Assembly: GCA_963932145.1 (NCBI GenBank) | Contig: OZ010605.1 | Coordinates: forward strand, 31,308,721-31,372,720 | DNA length: 64,000 nucleotides | Origin: Acanthosepion lycidas | Lineage: Eukaryota > Mollusca > Cephalopoda > Sepiida > Sepiidae | Direction of reading: 5' to 3' | Shown here: piece by piece, positions 56,802-64,000 of the stretch | Layout of the letters: every line of letters starts with the position of its first letter | Numbering within the stretch: position 1 is the stretch's first letter | Position numbers and translations under genes: made by a program | Notes under the pieces: generated by a model | Told to the model about the DNA's origin: nothing | Database searches by the model: none | Seen by the model: the letters and a program-made list of their open reading frames with translations, nothing else

Positions 56802-57244
56802 GCAGGATGTATGTGTGCGTGTGTGTGTGTGTAACGAATGCACGGCCACAATTTTCGACAGATTTGCACCAAAATTTACATGCACATGTTTCAAGTTAGC
56901 AGGAAGGCCAAGACCATCTTTGCATTTCCCAACTCCCATCGACAGTGGAAATAATCGATTTTTCATGCTTCTACAGCAGTTTTCGTGTAGTTTGCGGCCA
57001 TTTTCTACTGACCAGTTTGGTTTAGTTCTTTTTTCGTAACAGATTTAAAGTTTAGTATAGAGATTAGAAAAAATTTGCAGTGTGAGATAGGCAAGAAGTA
57101 AGGCATGTAGCAACATCAGCACAGCAAAGGGCACTCCTTTAAAGGCAAGGAAGGGCAAAAATATTTTAAGTCAAGTGATAGCAATTGCTGTATGAGTCGT
57201 ACGATTTTTGAATCAAGCACAGGCAACGCTAGGCCATGCTGCTA

Positions 57245-57247
<3 letters not shown>
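56798..57247 (+). mobile_element. Non-autonomous Helitron-like element
   Basis: Starts TATAAAAGGCAGGATGTATG after a TA run and ends GCAACGCTAGGCCATGCTGC then TAGT before another TA run. A short GC-rich hairpin region followed by CTAGT is typical of Helitron/Helentron 3' ends, and the 5' motif is common in such elements. No helicase or other protein encoded. Confidence 0.45.
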
Positions 57248-57331
<84 letters not shown>

Positions 57332-57332
57332 T
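57244..57332. repeat. (TA)n microsatellite
   Basis: TA runs with one AATA interruption. Confidence 0.95.
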
Positions 57333-57344
57333 ATGTATTTAGTC

Positions 57345-57715
57345 AGCAATCCTTCTTTCATGCATGTTTCATTGATTATGACAAACAAGGTGCTTTGATT
57401 TAGTTTTTTATACAATTTCTCATGTGATCTTATAAGTTTTGTTCTTTTCGGTAGATAAATTATATAAAAACTGTTGAATTGTTCTTTTTTCTGAGCACTT
57501 TTGGCTATACATTTAGCCATTTTCAAGGTTGAAATATATTAACTGTTAACAAGAAATAGTTTGTTGCATGTATATATTTATATAATGTTTTCATTTTCAA
57601 AACACGGTCAAGATATAGTGTCCATGTTCATAGTTGATATTACTGAGTGTTGATTTTTTGTTTTTATTAATAAGGCTTCCATTATTTTTAGCCTTTTTTT
57701 AATGAAAAATTGTAT
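57345..57715 (+). repeat. Repeat family R1, copy 4
   Basis: GCACTTTTGGCTATACATTT, AAACACGGTCAAGATAT-GTG, GTCCATGTTCATAG-TGATAT and ATTATTTTTAGCC match the two copies at 43.7-44.4 kb. Confidence 0.7.
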
Positions 57716-57759
57716 AAAAAATAAATCCCGTCACCTTGTCTGTCAAATTCAATGAAACA

Positions 57760-57761
<2 letters not shown>

Positions 57762-57808
<47 letters not shown>
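57762..57808. repeat. (TA)n microsatellite
   Basis: Uninterrupted TA run. Confidence 0.95.
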
Positions 57809-57809
<1 letters not shown>

Positions 57810-57884
57810 CATGTCACACGATATATATATAGAAAGAAATAGATTTTTTTAATTATTAATTCAACAGATTTTTATTAGTTGAAC

Positions 57885-58410
57885 CTTTATATTTTAGTGA
57901 ATACTTGCATTTGAGTAGACACTGCATTAATTTATTAAACAGTATTTATTTTCAATTTGATTTCTCTAGCAGGATTTGGATCTGTCTTCCCCTAGGGGAA
58001 ACCATAATTACATCTGACATGTTTTGACCTCTCAGGTCTAGAGCTTATTGATGACCAAGACATATCTGAATAGTGCCTTTAAAAACAGATTTCTCCCTGA
58101 GTCTCAAACTAAACTTATCTACTCAGTTTAATATGTAAATAAAGCAGTTTCTAAAGTGGTGATGAATTCTTATTTAATAATCTGACAGATTTTATTACTT
58201 AAATATTATTTTTAGTGGATACTCATATTTGAGTAGACGCTCCATTCATTTATTAAATTGTATATTTTTTGTCGACTGGACTGAATATTCAAGAAATCTT
58301 ATTAAAGAAAAATGCGCTCTCCAGCAGGATTCGAACTTGTGTCCTCTGTATTAGATAAATAAATATACTGTTTAATAAATATATGGAGCCTTTACTCAAA
58401 TATGTGCATT
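57885..58410 (-). mobile_element. Two diverged SINE family-A relatives
   Basis: Copies at ~57885-58090 and ~58190-58410 in minus sense: the tail ATACT-ATTTGAGTAGAC, ATTTATTAAA-AGTAT and a B-box-like CAGGATT-GAACTTGTGTC (58330-58350) occur in the family order. Between and beyond them is AT-rich filler. Confidence 0.55.
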
Positions 58411-58414
58411 TGTT

Positions 58415-59455
58415 GCAGTTTGAATGGCCTCAAAACAATCTGTACATTTTTTACTTTAGAAATTTGTCAGCAAACAAAAAGCAAACAAGAGAAACAACAC
58501 AAAAACTGTTTTTATGATAACAAACAACCTTCATACAAAACAATCAAGTGGATGATTTTTTTAATAGTAAGAGTTGTAATTAATAGCAGGAGTTATCTAC
58601 CTTTAATTTGAAATTCTTAAAACCTTTTGAGAGGAAATCTTTTTATCTGAACTCACAGAAAAGATTCCAATTCATGAAATATAGTTCAGTTTCAATGAAA
58701 GAAATTTTCAGAGTTGCTTTTTGAATAGAATGTTTGGCAAACTGTATGTTCTTTGAGAAGAATTTTTGTTGTCTCAATAAAAATCATAGATATTAAAATT
58801 GAAGTTTAATTTGTTGCTGAGTGAGTGAATTTGAAGTTTGGGATATCTTAGGAAATCTTACTTAGAAACTTCAAAGATTTGAATGGTGTGAATTTGTTTG
58901 GCAAACTGTTTGATGCCACAAAGCTCACTGTTAGAAGTTAATAAATTTCTGTTGCTTGTAGTTGAAGGAATGAATAGATGTTGTAGATGTGCATACATAC
59001 GTGTGAGCATGTATGTGTATATATGTGTGTTTTATAGTGTTTGTTCCTTTCTGCAGTGCTACATCTTGAGAGATTATAAGTCGAAAGAGAAAGACTGATG
59101 TTGTCGCTAAATATTTATAATGTTGTATGTCACATGATAGGCTCAAAAAACATAGACGGATTTTTGACGTTAAATTAATTTTAACCATGTGGACATAGAC
59201 AAAAACAAGATACTAGCATTAATTGACCAATCAGGATTTAGAGAAATATCAACACTGTGATCCACTTTTTTAACAAATTTTGTCGATCGCAGTACTGTTA
59301 CATATAGGAAATATATTGGAATCTTTTTTAATGAATGGAATTAGTTTAATCACAAATAAAAATATTAAACTGATGTAGAACACTAAATATCCACTAAAAA
59401 TAACATTTAAATCCTAAAATCTATTGGATTAATAATTTTATTAGAATTAGATTGC
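58415..59455. other. Non-coding stretch, nothing recognised
   Basis: Small frames only; no element recognised. Confidence 0.5.
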
Positions 59456-59460
59456 TTCCT

Positions 59461-59461
<1 letters not shown>

Positions 59462-59505
<44 letters not shown>

Positions 59506-59650
59506 ATTGAAATGGATAAATAACTAGGTAGGTAATAAACAGGAACAGATAGATAGATATATAATAAACAGAGTTAGATAGAGAGATAGACATAAAAATG
59601 TATCACTTATTTAGAAATAGACAGATCTGAACACACACACACACAAACAT

Positions 59651-59715
<65 letters not shown>

Positions 59716-59817
59716 CATACTGATATAAATAAATAGCTAGACAGATAAGAAACAGATATATATATAGATAGATACGGACAGATATAGATAGATAGATAGG
59801 AAGATAGATACGAACAG

Positions 59818-59866
<49 letters not shown>

Positions 59867-59905
59867 CGAACAGAGATAGATAGATAGATAGATAGATACG
59901 AACAG

Positions 59906-59958
<53 letters not shown>

Positions 59959-59969
59959 CGAACAGAGAC

Positions 59970-60035
<66 letters not shown>

Positions 60036-60080
60036 ACTGAAATTGATAATTAATTAGGTAGGAAATAAACAGACATACAT

Positions 60081-60131
<51 letters not shown>

Positions 60132-60150
60132 TAGATAGATAGATAGATAG
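59462..60150. repeat. (GATA)n satellite field
   Basis: At least six clean GATA runs separated by ACGAACAGAGATA and AAATAGCTAGACAGATAAG segments, plus a TA run at 60085-60128. The segment TAAATTGAAATGGATAAATA at 59502 recurs near 60032, so part of the field is duplicated at ~530 bp. Confidence 0.95.
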
Positions 60151-60179
60151 ATATGAAATGCATCACTTCTTTAGAAATA

Positions 60180-61520
60180 GCTAGATAAAAGGAAAAAGAA
60201 ATTGGCAGAAATTATTTATCTCTTCATTTATACATGCATATTTGAGTTGAAAATATTGATTAAATCCAACAGATTGATTAAAAAAAGGAACAATAAATTT
60301 ATAAAGCTTTTCCTCCTACTTCCATATTTAATCATATGAATATTTATACAGAAACATATGTATATGAAAAACTTATCTGAAACCATATGCAAAATATACC
60401 TCCTCAATTTAATTTTGAAAATGTAAACTAAAAAAAAAAGAATTCATTTTAAAATTTTTTTATTTAATTTTAATAAAATCCTGCAAATATTTCATCTTTG
60501 CATGGGAGATTTTAAAACATGACAATTTTGAGGAAATAAATTTGTTAAAAGCTCAAGTTCCTGGAATAAAACTGTTGATGATTAATGTAAATTGAAAGGG
60601 GAAGATATGAAATAAAATAGAACTTAAAAAAATAAGCAGAAGCAATGATTTTCTGAACATAAAAAGAAACTCTGGCTTTGGGGCAGACGTAAGAATGGAT
60701 CCTTTTATGTTAGAGACAGATCTAATCTGTAAGAATTAAATCAAAGAAAGCAAAAGTGATTTGTCGATGTTCATTATTATTTTTGCTCTTTTTGCCACAA
60801 AATGACTCAGAGGCAAAGTGGATCTTAACTTAAAATTAATCAAAATTGGTTATGATTCACGAATTAAGGAATTTTAAAAAGTCTCGGCTAAAAAGGTGCT
60901 AAAGACAATAAGCAATCATAATGATAATAAACAAAAATACAGTTAAGTGATTGAAAGGAATGTAGCAACAACAGAAATATAGGCTGTTAAGAAAGAAGCA
61001 AATATTTAACAGAATTTCCATCTCAGAAAGAAAAGTATGAAATTGATTACCGACAGAATTACAAGTGTGAAAAATCTAAACCATTATAGCTTATTTTAAT
61101 TAACAATTCTTTTGTATCTAGCTTCCATGAGATTTTATGAACCCAGTTTGCATGTAACAAGTGATATCAGCAGATATTAAAAACTCCAAGAGGATTTGTA
61201 TGAACTGAGAATTTAAATCATAAATATATAGAAAGTGCTTTAATTGCTAGATCATCCAGAGTAAATTTACATTCAGGTTTGTACAAAATTTTGCATTTTT
61301 TCACAGATCATCTATTATCACAATGTGGGATATTTAACAACAAAACTGATAAAAACATAAACAAAAATAGAGAAACTAAATTAAATTGGCGAGACTATAC
61401 ACCCAATAAGTGTATTTAGAAAGAAAAAAATTAATATTAAATTTAAAATTTCAGCCTTCATTCTCATTCAGATCAATGTGGAATCACATCAACATTCATG
61501 AATCATATCACATTTATGTA
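60180..61520. other. AT-rich non-coding stretch
   Basis: No gene or element recognised. The last ~60 bp (ACATTTATGTACTGCAATTA) resemble the upstream side of the dispersed satellite relative at 22.1 kb. Confidence 0.5.
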
Positions 61521-61522
61521 CT

Positions 61523-64000
61523 GCAATTAAATTCATAAAGTCTAAGTAGAATAAGATCATCAGAAAATTTAAGAAGAAACTGTTAGCATAGAACTTACGG
61601 TTACATCTAGCCATTTCAATTGTAAGTGATAACACCTTGCCACCAATCTAGTACCGCAATTAAATTCATAAAGTCTAAGTAGAATAAGATCATCAGAAAA
61701 TTTAAGAAAAAACTGTTAGCATAGAACTTACGGTTACATCTAGCCATTTCAATTGTAAGTGATAACACCTTGCCACCAATCTAGTACCGCAATTAAATTC
61801 ATAAAGTCTAAGTAGAATAAGATCATCAGAAAATTTAAGAAAAAACTGTTAGCATAGAACTTACGGTTACATCTAGCCATTTCAGTTGTAAGTGATAACA
61901 CCTTGCCACCAATCTAGTACCGCAATTAAATTCATAAAGTCTAAGTAGAATAAGATCATCAGAAAATTTAAGAAAAAACTGTTAGCATAGAACTTACGGT
62001 TACATCTAGCCATTTCAGTTGTAAGTGATAACACCTTGCCACCAATCTAGTACCGCAATTAAATTCATAAAGTCTAAGTAGAATAAGATCATCAGAAAAT
62101 TTAAGAAAAAACTGTTAGCATAGAACTTACGGTTACATCTAGCCATTTCAGTTGTAAGTGATAACACCTTGACACCAATCTAGTACCGCAATTAAATTCA
62201 TAAAGTCTAAGTAGAATAAGATCATCAGAAAATTTAAGAAAAAACTGTTAGCATAGAACTTACGGTTACATCTAGCCATTTCAGTTGTAAGTGATAACAC
62301 CTTGCCACCAATCTAGTACCGCAATTAAATTCATAAAGTCTAAGTAGAATAAGATCATCAGAAAATTTAAGAAAAAACTGTTAGCATAGAACTTACGGTT
62401 ACATCTAGCCATTTCAGTTGTAAGTGATAACACCTTGCCACCAATCTAGTACCGCAATTAAATTCATAAAGTCTAAGTAGAATAAGATCATCAGAAAATT
62501 TAAGAAAAAACTGTTAGCATAGAACTTACGGTTACATCTAGCCATTTCAGTTGTAAGTGATAACACCTTGCCACCAATCTAGTACCGCAATTAAATTCAT
62601 AAAGTCTAAGTAGAATAAGATCATCAGAAAATTTAAGAAAAAACTGTTAGCATAGAACTTACGGTTACATCTAGCCATTTCAGTTGTAAGTGATAACACC
62701 TTGACACCAATCTAGTACCGCAATTAAATTCATAAAGTCTAAGTAGAATAAGATCATCAGAAAATTTAAGAAAAAACTGTTAGCATAGAACTTACGGTTA
62801 CATCTAGCCATTTCAGTTGTAAGTGATAACACCTTGCCACCAATCTAGTACCGCAATTAAATTCATAAAGTCTAAGTAGAATAAGATCATCAGAAAATTT
62901 AAGAAAAAACTGTTAGCATAGAACTTACGGTTACATCTAGCCATTTCAGTTGTAAGTGATAACACCTTGCCACCAATCTAGTACCGCAATTAAATTCATA
63001 AAGTCTAAGTAGAATAAGATCATCAGAAAATTTAAGAAAAAACTGTTAGCATAGAACTTACGGTTACATCTAGCCATTTCAGTTGTAAGTGATAACACCT
63101 TGCCACCAATCTAGTACCGCAATTAAATTCATAAAGTCTAAGTAGAATAAGATCATCAGAAAATTTAAGAAAAAACTGTTAGCATAGAACTTACGGTTAC
63201 ATCTAGCCATTTCAGTTGTAAGTGATAACACCTTGCCACCAATCTAGTACCGCAATTAAATTCATAAAGTCTAAGTAGAATAAGATCATCAGAAAATTTA
63301 AGAAAAAACTGTTAGCATAGAACTTACGGTTACATCTAGCCATTTCAGTTGTAAGTGATAACACCTTGACACCAATCTAGTACCGCAATTAAATTCATAA
63401 AGTCTAAGTAGAATAAGATCATCAGAAAATTTAAGAAAAAACTGTTAGCATAGAACTTACGGTTACATCTAGCCATTTCAGTTGTAAGTGATAACACCTT
63501 GCCACCAATCTAGTACCGCAATTAAATTCATAAAGTCTAAGTAGAATAAGATCATCAGAAAATTTAAGAAAAAACTGTTAGCATAGAACTTACGGTTACA
63601 TCTAGCCATTTCAATTGTAAGTGATAACACCTTGCCACCAATCTAGTACCGCAATTAAATTCATAAAGTCTAAGTAGAATAAGATCATCAGAAAATTTAA
63701 GAAAAAACTGTTAGCATAGAACTTACGGTTACATCTAGCCATTTCAATTGTAAGTGATAACACCTTGCCACCAATCTAGTACCGCAATTAAATTCATAAA
63801 GTCTAAGTAGAATAAGATCATCAGAAAATTTAAGAAAAAACTGTTAGCATAGAACTTACGGTTACATCTAGCCATTTCAGTTGTAAGTGATAACACCTTG
63901 ACACCAATCTAGTACCGCAATTAAATTCATAAAGTCTAAGTAGAATAAGATCATCAGAAAATTTAAGAAAAAACTGTTAGCATAGAACTTACGGTTACAT
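61523..64000. repeat. 133-bp satellite (18+ units, runs off the end)
   Basis: Monomer: AATTAAATTCATAAAGTC, TAAGTAGAATAAGATCATC, AGAAAATTTAAGAAAAAAC, TGTTAGCATAGAACTTACGG, TTACATCTAGCCATTTC, AGTTGTAAGTGATAACACC, TTGCCACCAATCTAGTACC. The GCAATT anchor falls at 61523, 61656, 61789 and 61922, a constant 133 bp. Units are about 98-100% identical, so it was homogenised recently. A C-to-A variant (TTGACACC) appears every four or five units. Continues beyond 64000. Confidence 0.98.

Noticed and set aside
61523-61790. Hammerhead or other self-cleaving motif inside the 133-bp satellite
   Set aside because: No CUGANGA box with a paired GAAA box was found on either strand.
61523-64000. CRISPR-like array
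   Set aside because: Units are contiguous without spacers and 133 bp long, in clearly eukaryotic DNA: an ordinary satellite.

Overview
The window looks like intergenic or intronic DNA from a repeat-rich animal genome, most likely a cephalopod mollusc of the octopus type. The reasons are very dense (TA)n, (GATA)n and (GAAA)n microsatellites, many tRNA-derived SINE copies, decayed LINE reverse transcriptases of kinds I associate with octopus genomes, Penelope-like elements (PLEs), and many palindromic elements. The species call is inference from family resemblance and was not tested. I found no host protein-coding gene, no rRNA and no credible functional tRNA gene. Nearly all open frames are translated microsatellite, satellite or decayed transposon.

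Layout. 1-3.6 kb: microsatellites and foldback repeats. 3.78-5.8 kb: a decayed LINE (endonuclease plus RT) interrupted by an LTR-like insertion. 5.9-18.9 kb: microsatellites, SINE and LINE fragments, a pogo-like MITE, the first mariner MITE, and a perfect 181-bp-arm SINE palindrome at 16.05-16.43 kb. 19.2-20.4 kb: a diverged 37-bp tandem array. 20.4-24.3 kb: three mariner MITEs, a 74-bp array and a tandem/inverted SINE cluster. 24.3-28.3 kb: mostly unrecognised AT-rich DNA and a 108-bp array. 29.1-32.5 kb: a GA-rich satellite of alternating 55- and 63-bp monomers with higher-order structure. 33.4-36.5 kb: LINE 3' fragments, a MITE, a large head-to-head SINE palindrome and a CTTT minisatellite. 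36.7-39.2 kb: GATA/TA repeats. 39.7-42.65 kb: a PLE (RT plus GIY-YIG) between ~600-bp inverted repeats, each carrying a hammerhead-ribozyme-like motif. 42.9-44.9 kb: repeated non-coding units and a foldback element with the best hammerhead core. 45-51 kb: microsatellites, LINE remnants and unrecognised DNA. 51.4-54.35 kb: LINE fragments, a MITE, and a Tc1-type transposon nested in a LINE. 54.4-61.5 kb: SINE tails, a Helitron-like element and microsatellites. 61.52 kb to the end: a 133-bp satellite that runs out of the window.

The most interesting signal is a set of short RNA-like motifs that match the minimal hammerhead ribozyme fold (CUGANGA, stem II, GAAA, tiny stem III, cleavage after UGUC). 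They sit in the inverted ends of the PLE and in small foldback relatives elsewhere. Hammerheads in PLEs are established; the inverted-repeat arrangement and the foldback derivatives with the ribozyme in the apical loop are what deserve checking. A second theme is unusual palindromy: SINEs, MITEs and other repeats occur repeatedly as inverted pairs, one pair with no visible difference between its arms.
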